A stretch of 64,000 bases of DNA from Diphasiastrum complanatum. Its lineage: Eukaryota > Streptophyta > Lycopodiopsida > Lycopodiales > Lycopodiaceae. The translations under genes were made by a program, and so were the position numbers. The notes beneath the pieces were generated by a model. That model saw only the letters and a list, made by a program, of their open reading frames with translations. It ran no database searches and was not told the origin of the DNA. Location of the stretch: assembly GCA_029204225.1 (NCBI GenBank), contig CM055103.1, forward strand, positions 2,998,154 to 3,062,153, in the 5' to 3' direction. Of the stretch, positions 34,782-47,400 are shown piece after piece; the stretch's first letter is position 1, and the number at the start of each line of letters is the position of its first letter.

Positions 34782-35732
34782 TGATTACGTAGCCAAACGT
34801 TAAGCATCAAAAATATCAGAAAGATAATTTGTCGCGAAGAGCTAAACTGATCTAGACTGATAATCAGTCGTGAATTAGTTGCGAAAGGCAAGACTAAATA
34901 TTAGTCGCGAACAACTAGACTAATAATGATTCGTGAAGAGTAGACTACCAGATTAAGCAATAAGAAAGTCAGACAAAATGTAGAAAGCATTGCAATATTA
35001 ACACAAATCTGAATGCAGGACAAACAGAGCTGTAATCAGATTAAGTATAACAAGGTATACAGGTCAATAATGCAGGTGAGCACTAGACAATAGTGAACGA
35101 AACCGCGTGCTTCACAAAGCTAATCCAATTTGTAAAAGGTGATAAGCCTTTTACTGACAATACAAAGAATCGATGGGCGAAAGCATCTACTTTGTCTCTC
35201 TCTGATAAGCTTCTGATGCTGTTATCTCTGATGTTATACTCACACACTGTATTGCTTCACTCACTAAATACGTATATGGTATTCAATATATACCTAATTT
35301 GTTATAGGTGTGTCGATGAAACAAGTACAAAAAGTGGTTGTGCTATCTGTGGGAGATCGTGGGTGGCTGCTATCGTTGTCAAATCTAATTGCATAGTCCA
35401 TGGGATGAGCGTGAGAAGGTCGCGACGTCAGCCTTCGCTGAAATTAACAATGATGAAAATGCAAAAAATGCGACACTCTGACAAATGTCTTAAAAAACTA
35501 ATTTACAAGGTACCTTCGCTTTTCTATAAGGGCACATTTAGCATTTGTAGGGCAATGTCACCTTTTTTGCCTGTGGAAATTTACTTGTATTTATGTAGAC
35601 AGTCACGTTTTATTCACCTATCTTATTTTACATGTAAATATGCAAACTGTGCGACAATACAAGTAAATACAACAGCATGAATGGAGGCAAATTAACATAG
35701 GATTTAGGAGAGTAAAGGAGATAAATCCAACA
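34782..35732 (-). repeat. Copia 3' LTR (copy C), 951 bp
   Basis: Minus-strand TGTTGGATTTATC...GGCTACGTAATCA ends, preceded by a purine tract AAGGGGGGGGG at 35733-35743. Its ends match the LTRs at 44339-45389 and 52845-53853. Confidence 0.7.
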
Positions 35733-35741
35733 CCCCCCCCC

Positions 35742-36765
35742 TTAATCTAGATCTGTGAATGCCTTGATCTTCAGACTAAGCAATGCACAAAACTTGTTGT
35801 GTGCATTAACACTTAATGTCTTCGTGAATATATCTGCAACCATGTCCTGAGGTCTATAGTAAGTTAAACTTACCTCCTTGTTGAAAACCTTGCCCTTGAT
35901 GTAGTGATATCTGATTTCAATGTGCTTACTCCTAGAGTGAAATCTAGGGTTGGCTGATAAGGCAATAGCACTCTGATTATTACATAATATATTTGTGGGG
36001 TTGTACTGATTCAAACTAACGTCTGACAATAAATTTCTCAACCAAAAAACTTCTTTAATAGATTGGGAAGCAACAATGTATTCTGCATCTGTAGAAGAAA
36101 GAGCAATAGAAGTTTGCTTACGATTGTTCCATGAGATGGGGCCGCTGTTGAAGAAGAATGTAAATCCAGATGTGGACTTAAAATTGTCTACATCTTCTCC
36201 CCAGCTTGCATCAGAATATCCATTGAGCTGATGAAGATTGTCGTTTGTCTATCAGATCATTTCACAGGTGGTTTCGAGTTCGATTCTGTATCGATTCTGA
36301 TTCAACTTTTTCTGCTGGAATTCGAACTAGTGATTCGAGTTTGTCAAGTACTCGATCTTGACCTCCCTCTGAATTTGATAATTCTCTTTTATCTTTTGCT
36401 TGTTTTTCTGCTGTCGTCGTTGATAGCTCATAATAGTTTTTGAGAATTTCATAGTCGACTAGATCACTATCTACTATGTATTTCGACTCATCAAATTTAA
36501 CATCTCGAACAACTTTTATCTTGCTAGTTTCGGGTACATAAACATGATAATATGACAAATGTAACTCGAATCCTACCAGAAAACCTTGTTCTGTCTTTTC
36601 ATCAAGTTTCTTTCTCAGCTTATCTGGTATGTGCATATATACTACGCATCCAAATGTCCGAACATGTGCAAGATTTGGCTTCGACTTCCACCATATCTCA
36701 TGAGGAGTTTTCCAAATCAGCTCATTGAGAAAAGGATAAGTTTATTGTTAGAAAATAAAACTGAG
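35742..36765 (-). pseudogene. Ty1/copia polyprotein remnant: integrase C-terminus and RNase H, RT deleted
   Basis: Minus-strand order: integrase C-terminal segment (TPHEIWWKSKPNLAHVRTFG, then HIPDKLRKKLDEKTEQGFLV), linker to about 36262, and at about 36230 an abrupt passage into RNase H (NGYSDASWGEDV, DAEYIVASQ, ILCNNQSAIALSANPRFHS, MVADIFTKTL) ending at 35742. The RT domain between linker and RNase H is missing. RNase H itself is open for about 160 codons. Confidence 0.85.
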
Positions 36766-36889
36766 AGGTTAATGTATTGGTATTCGAGATCTAGTCTTTC
36801 AACCCGATCTTAGTTTCATCCAAACAAAAGATTCCTTTCTAAGTTTGTAACTTGGGAAAGCATCCTTTTGGGAAAGCAACAAGGCTACT

Positions 36890-37045
36890 TAGATCTGGGA
36901 TTTCAGGATCTAAGCCCTGGGAATAGGAATGTAGGAATGCAAGAGGTCGGGAATATGGAAGTGGGGAATGTGGATTGGGAATGTAGATTTGGGAATCCGC
37001 TTGGAAAATCAGAAGATAGAGGTTGGGGAATAAAAAATGGGGAAT
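36890..37045. repeat. GGGAAT-rich low-complexity stretch
   Basis: GGGAAT or GGAAT recurs more than ten times at irregular spacing on the plus strand, inside non-coding DNA between two copia remnants. Confidence 0.7.
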
Positions 37046-37099
37046 TCAAAAGTGGATTTCAGATCTGGAATTTGGCCTTTTTCCTTCTGTAACAGAATC

Positions 37100-37490
37100 C
37101 ATTCGTTTTGACGGTTAATATTCAACAACGTTCTGGTTTCTCAGAGTTGAAAGATTCTTGAAAGATTTGCGATAGATTCACAATTGATTCTCGAAAGATT
37201 CTTTGTTCATAATAGATTTGTTGTTCTTGAAAGATTCACGACAATATTTTGTTCGCGACAGTATCTTTGACAATTTCTGCTTCGTGACAGTCTTTTTGAT
37301 CTTTTGGGACAAATTCGCGAATATTTTGAGTTCACGACAATTTCAAGCTTCGAGCTTCAAGTTTGAAGAAGAAATTGTTTGCAATAGTTTCATGATAATT
37401 ATTTGTTCAAGTTTCGTGCTCAAGCTTCTCAATTTCGCAAATTGTTTGAGTTCGTGTTTTGCAAACTGTTCAAGTTTCGAGTTTCGAGTT
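37100..37490. repeat. Copy of the TTCGCGA/CGTGAC leader repeat
   Basis: Shares CTGTAACAG...GACGGTTAATATT and repeated AAAGATTCTTG/CGCGAATATTTTG motifs with 42510-42842 (direct) and 43805-44110 (inverted). Probably part of a retroelement LTR or leader. Confidence 0.5.
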
Positions 37491-37559
37491 TCTTAACCTT
37501 TGTCAATTTGAGTACTATGCACTTTGTTGATAGAACTGAGACTTGTCTGTTGAGATGTT

Positions 37560-38735
37560 TTACAATTGCTACCCAGCAACAAGTCCCAGGAGTGGTTCAT
37601 CAGTCGATTCCTCCCAAAAGATCAAGCCGAGTGCGCACACAGCCCACAAGGTATACTCTTGAGTCTGCATGTCTCTTGATACAGGAACCGACAATAGTCG
37701 AAGAGGCACCCAGCCAACCAGACTTTGATCTTTAGAGAGAAGCTATGGACATGGAGTATTTCTCTCTGATCAAGAACTAGACATGGTCGCAAATGGATCT
37801 TCAAGATCAAATACAATGCCAATAGAAAAATTGATCAAAGGAAGGCAAGACTGGTGGCACGAGGATTCACTTAGATCCCCAACGTCGACTATAGTGAGAC
37901 TTTCAGTCCTGTAGTCAAACATTTTTCAATCCCAGCGCTCCTATCATATGCTGCAACTGCCGACCTCGAAGTGCATCAACTTGATGTGCAAACAACTTAT
38001 CTGAATGGAGTTATACAAGAAGACATCTACATGTTCCAGCCCGAAGGATACGTTCTGGAAGATATGAAGAATCATGTCTGTAAACTCCATAAAGCACTTT
38101 ACGGATTGAAACAATCTGCTAGAGCTTGGTTTCAGAGGATCAACACATTCTTCATTGAACAAGGTTTTCAGCCAAGCACTGCTGATCGCAACGTCTATTC
38201 CAAGTCGGTGTAGTAATCCTTCATTATCATCACCCTATATGTGGATGATACATTATTTTTCAGCAACAATACCAATTTGGTCAAGGATTCTAAGCAGATG
38301 TTGTTTTCAGAGTTCGACATGACTGATCTGGACGAAGCTCACTTTTGTTTGGGCATTTTGACCCACAGAAACAGAGCGAGACGGCTGATCTATACCACTC
38401 AACAAAGGTATCTTCACAATATTCTTAGCAGATACAATCTAATGAATTGTAAATTATCTCACTCACCGATGGATTCAGATCTGCATTTGTCAAAGGATCA
38501 ATGTCCTCAGACCAAGCAGGAAGAGGAGCAGATGAGAGAGTATCCTTATCGATTGATACTTGGTTCTCTCATGTATGCAATGGTCTGTACAAGACTTGAC
38601 ATCTCTTTTGCAGTAAGCTCACTCAGCCAATATATGGCTAATCTTGGCATTACCCATTGGAAGGCACTCATAAGTGTCATGAGGTATATTCAAGCTACCA
38701 TGACCAGTGCATCTGCTATGGAGAATTTATGAGTA
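37560..38735 (+). pseudogene. Ty1/copia reverse transcriptase fragment (RT only)
   Basis: Pre-RT linker (PPKRSSRVRTQPTRYTLES) then RT: LDVQTTYLNGVIQEDIYMFQ, then LHKALYGLKQSARAWF, the YVDD catalytic motif at about 38241, and RLDISFAVSSLSQYMANLG. Stops at several points, including 38212 and early in the fingers. It ends at about 38730 just where RNase H should start. It lies near the RT-less remnant at 35742-36765 but on the opposite strand. Confidence 0.85.
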
Positions 38736-38950
38736 GTAGTCTTTTTGGTTATTGAATAAAAGTGATAGGATGCTTAATTGGTAGGCCGCTTGTCATCCAA
38801 ACTGTAAGGTATACAAATGGGATAATCCAAGAAACAAATTTCTTAATACGATTGATGAGAACCTTAAAATCATAATGAATACTCAGAGCTCTCACTTGAG
38901 GTTCACCTATGACAGCTTGAGTATGATGCGTATATATGAGGGAAGTCAAT
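38727..38950 (-). repeat. Dispersed repeat segment shared with 55.4 and 56.9 kb
   Basis: 38727-38785 matches the reverse complement of 56911-56966 (AGTAGTAGTCTTTTTGGTT, GTGATAGGATGCTTAATTGG). 38785-38895 reversed matches 55425-55525 (GCTCTGAGTATTC.TTATGAT, TGGATTATCCCATTT). Source element unknown. Confidence 0.55.
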
Positions 38951-41900
38951 TTTGGTCAATGTTGCTTTACGTGGCTCATTGATTCATCCTTATCGTCCAA
39001 CGACGAGTGTAGTACATCCACATTGCTCAAGTTCCACCACTTATTGATGATATTCAATCCTTATCAGATGAGATAGCTCAAATTTGCTACCTATCACTCA
39101 AGATAGTTGAACTTATAGCTTTTTTCACTCAAGATTATCCATTGAGTGCTGAACTTAGCAAAATTTTGATATCTCAATAACACAAAAGGGCAAGTGGCAA
39201 TTTGGAGCTAGCCAAGAGCATCAAAGGAGAGTCAATTGGTAAAGATGTTCTGGATCTACTTTTGCAGGTATTTGAAGACTCAAGTAAATGTCAAAGGAGC
39301 AGCAAGCAAGTTTTGTTCAAGTTCACTTTACTTGTTCTATCTCATGTTTGAGCAATTTGATGTGAATGTGTGCAAATTGTCAAAATATGGTGAAACTGGC
39401 TACATGGTTTTACATCATTTTGATGTTGGAGTTGTTCTAGAATTCTTGGCTGGTTTTGCTAATGGAAATGAAACTATTGGAGGCTCATTTTGTCACTCAT
39501 TCATGATCAAGTCATCAAGTGATGATGGCATCTTGTGGCAAGATGAAGATGGAGGCTCATTCATGGAGTTTTATGGTGGAGACATATCAAGAAAGGACAA
39601 AGTTGGAGGAGACAAGCAAGCAAGTGGTCATCACTCACATTTATTGTTTGGTTGCTGTTATTTTCCAGAAAGTTCAAAGTTTGAAGCATAGTGGAATCAT
39701 CTCATTTACATTCTATTTGGTTCTTCATGTTCTAGTTACATCTTGATGTATAAAATTGATGTAAGAAATAGTGAAGCATCCAAAGTGGACACTATTCAAG
39801 CTAGTTCCAAAGCCCTGGTGGAGTTAGGGTTTAGGCCTTAGAGTTTGGGAGTGGTGGTTTGGTCACCAAATTAAAAGTTCATGACTTTAGCATCAAATGG
39901 TCATGGAATGTACACATGCATATCTGTTGTATGCATTGAGGTTACCAAACAAGATGGACTTTAAGGATAGTTTTAGAGAACTAACATTTAGAGATGTTTA
40001 TTCTCAAATGTGCTACCTTGAGTAGAGGCAATTTTATCCCCATTTACATGTTATCAACATACACTAATGGGACTACTAGAAATGCATGGTCACTTGATCC
40101 CAGTTTTTTTTTTTTTTTTTTTAATTTTAAAATTGTTTATACTATTATCTAAGGTTTCATTTATTGCTTCATATTGAATCACTTAAGTCATTCTCTTATG
40201 AGATTGTCTCAAGGGATTGCTCCGTTGAAGAAGAATTTGTTGATTCGTCATTGTTGACACAATCTAAATTGCCTCCTTGCAATTTTGAAGTTTTCCAATG
40301 AAGCTCTATCATAAAATTGCATAGTCAATGTGATTGTTAAATAGGCATTACGCATCTATGAGGGGCTTGATGTGGGTGTGAAATAATGCATTGAAAATGA
40401 GTTGGAGTTTTATATCAGACATCTAATTTATGCTAGTTGATTCCGCAAAAGGATTTACAGACACTAAAGACTTGGTAAAAGAATAATCATGCCTACTCGG
40501 AAATGCCTATGATAACTGCCAAGTACTTCGTGAGAGGCCCAAAGGCCCAAAGTCCCAAAGTAATTGTGTCAGCATCTAGCTCTATTAAAGACATGCAGAG
40601 TAACATGTGGACAATGTAAAAGCTTGCTACGTTTTTTAATAAATGGAGGTTGATCATCGGTTGTCTTAAATGAGACTCATGAAATGAAGAAAAGATATCT
40701 TCAAAGCTAAAATATTGTAGCATGCATTGAGCACCACGCTAGCTTGTCCTATCAGAGCTATTACCTGGTGCATTTTGAACTATGGAATCCACCAAAGTGT
40801 CTTAAATAGCCATGAAAATTGGCCCAAACAAACTCTGCCCCTACAACAATTTTTTTACTGCATTGAGAAGCTATAAATTTCATGCGATTGAACTAAATAA
40901 TTTTTTATTCTTTCAAGCCAAAAGTATTTTCCATTACTGAATGGATGTTGATCAAGAAAAGATCACTTATATATATGACTGCATTCTAGCCTTTAGCTTA
41001 TAGCCGCGGGTGCATGGGTGCTCGGGAAAACTTGCTCAAGACCCATACTCTCTTGAGTGGCATATATTGAAATTGAACTATATATCAAAATATACATCAT
41101 ATTTAAGCTATCTCGAGTGATATGAATGCACTCATGTTACCATTGTCCATGAGAAACCTCAAGTGACAAGGGACATTATTCACCCATCTCAAGAAGTGAT
41201 ATACATTACCTTTGATCTTTATTGTATGGTAGATGCCAATTCCATCAATAAGTAAACAAACTTGAGCAATCTAAATGTCCCAAGCTTGAGATTGATTGAG
41301 TGCGGTGAATGTTGGGTGACAAGGACCAAAATCACTTGCCAAGCATCAAATTTGAGCCATCTTGACTGGTGGGAATCGAATTTGAGCTAGCTAAATTTCA
41401 TAAGCTCGAGAATTTCAAACCCTCTACCTCTAACAATTGAAAGGGCATTTCATATAAAGAACCAATGCACAATCTTATGCATCCTTCTTCAACAAGCACA
41501 AGTGCCAGTGCCATAGTGCGAATGTAATTTGACTAACTCTTTCCATAGTAGAGTAGTCTTAAAAAGTAATGCAAGGGTAATTGCAAAAATTGGAAACATG
41601 GAACATGATTAACATAATTTTGTTGAAGCCATGACAAACTAGATGAAGAACGAACTATACATAGCTCATTCTCAGCCTGCACACACACCAATTTTAATGG
41701 ACCAACATGCCTATGGATGAAGAAAAAGCAAGCGATTCTATTTAAAGTATCTTCATTGATATATGTTTCTATTTTCCATTATCTTGATTAACGCTTCTTC
41801 TTCTATTCAGCCACTCAATAAAGCGTCGTCGTGAAACCTGAGCCCTGTAATTTGAATAATTTTAAAAAGGCCAAAGTTTAAGTTAGCAAATGCAAATTTG

Positions 41901-42180
41901 ATTGTAATGTCGTGGATGACAACGTGTTTCCAGTTTATAAACCCTAACTAGAAACTATTAGTACACACAAATGGAGCCTCAATTGGTGGCCTTTTATGGT
42001 AGAAATTTTGAGCTTTTCTTAAGGGAGAACTGAGAGAGGTGAAGTTCCATTGTAACAGGGCCAGTGCATTGTTGATTGTTCTTGGTATCTCAGTTGGAGA
42101 GTCAAAATCATTTGACATTTGATCATAATCTTCTATTTTGCATAACAAGTTCTTGAAAAACAAAGCCAAACTATATGGCT
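38951..42180. other. Unassigned spacer
   Basis: A 151-codon plus-strand frame at 39236-39691 has no recognised domain and looks like an LTR-type sequence. A 20-base T run lies at 40105-40124. No gene supported. Confidence 0.4.
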
Positions 42181-42554
42181 CAGTTTTTTTTACCTAAAAT
42201 CTCGAGTGTATGCTAGTAAAACTAGCTCAGATTAAAATAGACAATGCAATTAGTTCTGATTGAATATGCATGCGAAAATTATATGCGGAAGTAAGAGACA
42301 ACTTAAGATAATTTTAGACAATTAGAAACTATTGATCAAATATGAATTCATAATTTCTAAATTTGACTCAATATACATCTCTTGCTATCTTATCTCGCTG
42401 TTGTGTCTCTGATTGAATGAGTTAGTTACAACGAGTAGTGCACATGTATTTGTATTGCTACAGGACAGGTCTTTTGGCCTTTTATTTACAGGTCCTTTGG
42501 TCTTTCAATTCTGTAACAGTAGATCTAACCATTTACGACGGTTGATATTTGAAT

Positions 42555-42842
42555 AGATGCTTCGTTTTCAAGGGTCGAATAATTTCTGTTCGCGAATATT
42601 TCGTGACAGTCTATCTCTTTGTCTTGGCTTCATGTTTCACGAATTGTTTGTGACAATTTCACAACATCTGAGGTTTGAACAAGAAACAAAATATTTTGCG
42701 ACAAAATTTTGTTCGTGAATCTTTTGAGCTTCAACAAGAAAGCCACAAGTTTCTACTGGTAACTATTTCGTGAATCTTTCGAGTTGACTTCAAGACAAAG
42801 TTCATGAATCCTTCGAGGTTGATCATGAGTAAAAATGTTTTG
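42555..42842 (+). repeat. Left arm of a long inverted repeat around family X
   Basis: Contains GTTCGCGAATATTTCGTGAC, AGGTTTGAACAAGAAACAA and TTGATCATGAGTAAAAATG-like sequence. Its reverse complement recurs at 43805-44110 at an estimated 75-80 percent identity. Confidence 0.65.
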
Positions 42843-42954
42843 AGTTCAAGTCTGTTTCTTATCCTTTGTCAAGTAAATTGCGCGCTTTGACATGAGGTTC
42901 ACAATACATGGCAAAGGGGACAATTTTTAGGTCGTATCTACTTCAACAAATTCA

Positions 42955-43800
42955 CATTTGCTTTTCTTCCATTATTTGATGTACCATCGTGCTTTATTGA
43001 GATTTCTACATCTCAAAGTTTAAGTAAGACAATACTAGTTTTGTATGATGCCTATTGTATGGACATATTTCTTGTCATTGATGGCTTAGATACATTTCCA
43101 AATAATTTTGAAAGCAAGTGGTTGTGTCATTGAATGTATGCTCTTGGATCTAGTAAGAGCAAGAATGAGTTTGTTACTCATAGTGTGAAAATTCATGTTT
43201 TTACATGTTGTGAGGCAATTTGTAAACTTCTTTTGAGATTAAGTGAATCATCCATGAAGGACACTTACATCCTTGGGCAAGTATGTAGCCTCAAGAAGAT
43301 CAAGATAGTGTTTGGTTTCAAGATTAGATTCATCATGGAAAAAGTTGCTGGTATGTGGACTAGTCAAGCTAGAATTGAAAATCTTGAAAATCATTACATT
43401 TGCTCATCTTATGATCTTGATCTTTATGATATTTATGAGGCATGGAAGCCTCAAATTGCACTCTTTATGGTGCAGCCATCTTCATGCAAGTGGAGCTTTC
43501 AAGTCGAAGATCATCATCAAGCATGGAGGAACACAAGGATATGGTGGCAAATATCTTTGACAAGGAGAAAGGGCGGTGCCCCTCTTTGACAAGGACAAGG
43601 AGGGGCGGGTTTTTCCCCGCCCCTCTTTGAGGAGAAGGGCGGGTTCCCGCCCTGATTTAGGGACACATATTTAATGGCAGCCAGCAGGGGCGGGTCCTTT
43701 ATAGGGACTTTTAGCGTAGTGAATTAATTAATTAAACTAAGCCCCTTATACTCTTGATATCTACCTAGGTATCCTTCAACACACTTGATGCTTGTCTGGT
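42955..43800 (+). repeat. Family X repeat, fullest copy (about 0.85 kb)
   Basis: A dispersed element of unknown class. 42968-43092 recurs inverted at 52325-52440. 43195-43425 recurs directly at 57845-58078. 43470-43800 recurs directly at 61145-61460. It carries two GC hairpins at 43601-43652. The 151-codon frame at 43134-43589 is not conserved between copies (frameshifts), so it is probably non-coding, perhaps an LTR. Confidence 0.65.
43601..43652. repeat. Double GC hairpin in family X
   Basis: AGGGGCGGGTTTTTCCCCGCCCCT (arms of 10 with one bulge) then AGGGCGGGTTCCCGCCCT. The first hairpin is conserved at 61268-61291. Confidence 0.8.
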
Positions 43801-43804
43801 GCTT

Positions 43805-44110
43805 CTGGACATTTCTATTCATGACCAACTCGAAAGATTCATGAAATCTGTCTTGTCTATTTTGAAACGAACTCGAAGGATTTGCGGAAGATTCTTGTCA
43901 CGAAATATCTTGTTTCTTGTTCAAACCTTAGATGTCGCGAAATTGTCGCTAACAATTCACGAAATGTTCTGGATTCTACTTCAAGCTCAAAGACTGTCAT
44001 ATATCGCGAACAATTTGCGAAACACGAAACTAAGGAGAAGAGACAGACTGTCTCAAAATATTCGCGAACAAAATCTTTTTGACCTTGGAAACAAAGTAAA
44101 GTAGGTAGAA
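43805..44110 (-). repeat. Right arm of the long inverted repeat
   Basis: Reverse complement of 42555-42842 (see that entry). Together the arms enclose the 0.95-kb segment with family X. Confidence 0.65.
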
Positions 44111-44338
44111 GTAGGTGGATAAGCATGCATGCAAAGTGATATGTGTCACTATTTTGGTAGTTACACTTTTGGATGTGAAGAAAAGGAGTTGCATGCTAGT
44201 ACTACCACGTGTCAGAAATAGGTGAATGTGGAAACTTCCTACTTCCAATGCATGACTACGCCTATCAAAAATTGAACAAAGCAGTAGTGATGAAGATCAC
44301 GTTCATCCTTTAGCAACTAACTTTTGCTAGATACTAAG

Positions 44339-45389
44339 TGATTACGCATCAAAACATAAGTATTGAATTCTCAGACAATTTTTATCAGTTACAAAAGCAA
44401 TACAGAGATGCATGCATTCTAACACAAATTGAATGCAATAAGAAAATAGTATCGATTCAGAAAAATAAGATCAGATGCTAATGAGTGCAAGACAATAGCA
44501 AATAGAAACTGCGCACTCTAAGGCGATCTTTGAGTAACTAAGAATAAGTTTGAAATAAGCAACTTTGCTGATAAGCAGTAGTGCAAATAGCAACTCTAAA
44601 ATAAATCTCTAAAAGACTGAGCTAGAATGCTCAAGAGAGTTCAAGCTTGAAAGATTGATAGAGAACTAACATCAATACTTTTTGATTGTGAACAATCTGC
44701 TTGATGAGAGCGTAGGAAGTGTCGTGTAATAACACTCAACTCCTTCACAATTCACAATGTTAATATTTCTACTGATAATGAGATGTATGAATAGCTGATT
44801 TATACTAAGTAATTAGGTCGTCAAATGTGATTGCCAGTTGGCTGGTGTCCAATGGCATTCATTCAATTTTTCTCAGAACTTGCTTGTTGATAAACGGTGA
44901 CAATTGGTCGTAAACACTATGTCTGCATAAATGAACATAAACTGTCATTCTGCATAAATGAACGTAAATTGCCACGTAATTTTTGATAGGCAAAAAATGC
45001 GAAAAAGATGACATTGCATGTTTGCACGTAATTTTTGACAAACAAAAGATGCAAAAAGACGACCTTGTATTTTTACACATAATTCCTGACAAGAGAAAAA
45101 TAAAAAAAATGACACTGCATTTTTACACGTAATTATTGACAGGCAAAAAATGCAAAAAAGTTGACACTGTATTTTTACACGAGATTCTTGACAGACGACA
45201 CTATCCGGTTTGTAGATACAGAAAATGAGACACTGTTGTCAAACTCTGTGTATTTCTACAAACTATGTAAAAGCACTTGTAATTATGCAGACTGTATAAA
45301 GACACGAAAAAATCCACAGAACTGGATAAATAGTTGGATGAAGATTAAAAACCAATTAGTCGATTAGTAGGAAAGAGAATAATGCAACA
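44339..45389 (-). repeat. Copia 3' LTR (copy A), 1051 bp
   Basis: Starts TGTTGCATTATTC and ends TGATGCGTAATCA on the minus strand. Contains a 50-58 bp tandem repeat at about 44970-45190. Related along its length to the solo LTR at 52845-53853. Confidence 0.8.
44970..45190. repeat. LTR-internal tandem repeat, four to five units
   Basis: Unit of about 50-58 bp built on ACGTAATTTTTGACAGGCAA and ATGCAAAAA.GACGACACTGC. Only about three units occur in the related LTR at 53490-53640. Confidence 0.8.
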
Positions 45390-45399
45390 CTCCTTCTTA

Positions 45400-46000
45400 A
45401 TTTGAATCCATGAATGCCTTGACTTTTAAACTTAGTTCTACACAAAACTTTTGGCGTGCATCCAAGCTTAATGCTTTGGTAAAAATATCTGCTATCATAT
45501 CCTGTGTTCGACTATACTACAATCTGACCTCTTTGTTGAGAACTTTGCTTCTAACAAAGTGATACTTCAGTTCAATGTGCTTACTTTTAGAATGAAATCT
45601 AGGGTTGGCTAACAAGGCAATGGCACTTTGATTATCACAAAATAATGATGTCAGAATAGCTTGATTCAGATTGATATCTGAAAGTAAGTTTCTCAACCAA
45701 ACTGCTTCCTTTTGTAGCTTGTGAGGCTGCGATATACTTTGATTTAGTGGAAGATAGAGCTATCAAAGTTTGCTTGCGACTGTTCTAGGAAATTGAACCA
45801 TTGTTGAGGAAGAATGTAAATCCAAAAGTGGATTTACGAGTGTCTACATCTCCTGCCCAACTTGCATCTGTGTAACCACTGAGTAAATTGAGTTTGTCAT
45901 TGCCGACTGCTCCATAACAAATGCAAAAGTCCATAGTAGCTCGAAGATATCTCATGAGTCTGATAAGAGCCTTCCAATGTGTTACACCAGGGTTGGTCAT
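45400..46000 (-). pseudogene. Copia RNase H (element 44.3-49.6 kb)
   Basis: YTDASWAGDVDTRKSTFGFT, then after a broken junction near 45780 the SWNSRKQT, ALSSTKS and SNPRFHS-type motifs in shifted frames. Degenerate. Confidence 0.8.
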
Positions 46001-46035
46001 ATACTGATTGAGAGAGCTGATTGCAAAAGCTATGT

Positions 46036-46881
46036 CTAGCCTGTATAGATTATTGCGTACATAAGAGATCCTATAATAGAATGGTAACGCATCTTCTCCT
46101 TCTCTTGAATTTTTTGAGGACACTGGTCCTTTGACAATTTGAGACCTGGTTCCATTGGTGAGAGAGCTAACTTGCAATTAATCAGATTATATCTGACTAA
46201 CATATTGTAGATGTACTTTTGTTGAGTAATGTGGATCAACTTTCAATTTCTGTCTCTATGGATTTGAATACCAAGGTAGAAATGAGCTTCGCCCAGATTG
46301 GTCATGTGAAATTCAGAAGATAGCATTGTCTTGTCTTCTTTTATCAGATCAGTACTGTTGCTAAAAAGCAATGTATCATCCACATACAAAGTGATAATGA
46401 TAAAAGATTGATGCACTGTCTTGAAGTAAACATTTGAAAGAGCTAGGTGTGTAGCCATGATCAATAAGAAAAGTATTGATCCTTTGAGACCATGCTCAAG
46501 CAGATTACACACATGATTGTGTTTACCCTTGATAATATAACCTTCGGGTTGCACCATATAAATGTCTTGTTCAATAACTCCATTGAGATATGCTGTTTGT
46601 ACATCCATTTGATGTATTTCCAAATCTGTTGTAGCAACAATTGATAATAAAAGTCGAATAGAAGAATGTTTGACTACTGGATTGAAAGTCTCAGTGTACT
46701 CGACATCGTATACCTGAGAAAATCCTCTGGCGACATGTCGAGTTTTTCTTTTGTCGATGCTTCCGTCGACTTTGTACTTGACGTTGAAAATCCATTTGCA
46801 ATCAACTACATTTCTGCTAGCAAGTAATTCGACAGTCGTCCATGTCTGGTTCTTGATAAGAGATGAATACTCTTTATCCAT
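46036..46881 (-). pseudogene. Copia reverse transcriptase (element 44.3-49.6 kb)
   Basis: 46243-46881 encodes NVVDCKWIFNVKYKVDGSID, then IHQMDVQTAYLNGVIEQDIY, YVDDTLLFSN and NLGEAHFYLGIQIHRD, a nearly complete palm including the catalytic YVDD. The LHKALYGLKQ segment is damaged. 46036-46239 continues in another frame (QQKYIYNMLVRYNL, GSLMYA). Confidence 0.9.
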
Positions 46882-47070
46882 AGCTTTTTTTTAGAGATCT
46901 GAATCTAGCTAACTGAGTGCCTCTTCGACAGTCGTCGGCTCGTGAAGAACAAGGTAGATGCAGACTCGTCGATATACCTGATAGGTGGTTTGCTAGCTCT
47001 TGATAATCTTTTGAGAAATAGAAGAAGGTAATCATTTTCATCATACTGTAGTTGCCGAACTGAAATATTA

Positions 47071-47400
47071 TCATCTTTTTTTGTTCGTCAAGAGAGATGA
47101 GCTTGGTCCTTCAAGGGGAATAGTTGACTGAGGAACTAGAAAGTTCAATATGTAAGGAGAATTTGACAAGTCGGCTGGATGGGCTGTGTCTTTTCCCTTC
47201 AGGTATTGAAACTGATCTTCGATGAAGATGACATCCCGGCTAGTGAATATCTTCGACTCGATGGAATCAAACAACTTGTAGGCTTGATCTGAAGTAGTGT
47301 AGTTGATGAAAATACATTTGATACTTTGGAAGTTAAGTTTCTTCTTGAGATCGTGAGGAATCTATGCATAAGTAGTACATCCAAAAACTCATAAGTTTGA
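47071..47400 (-). pseudogene. Copia integrase C-terminal linker
   Basis: KIFTSRDVIFIEDQFQYLKG and the preceding VFGCTTYA-like, FINYTTS-like segment in an overlapping frame are the conserved region between integrase and RT in copia elements. Confidence 0.75.

Noticed and set aside
35093-35680. 195-codon plus-strand frame
   Set aside because: It lies antisense within the copia LTR copy C (34782-35732) and has no domain.
39236-39691. 151-codon plus-strand frame
   Set aside because: No recognisable domain, low-complexity composition and LTR-like surroundings; not enough to call a gene.
43134-43589. 151-codon plus-strand frame in family X
   Set aside because: The matching repeats at 57.9 and 61.1 kb carry indels that change frame, so it is not conserved as protein.
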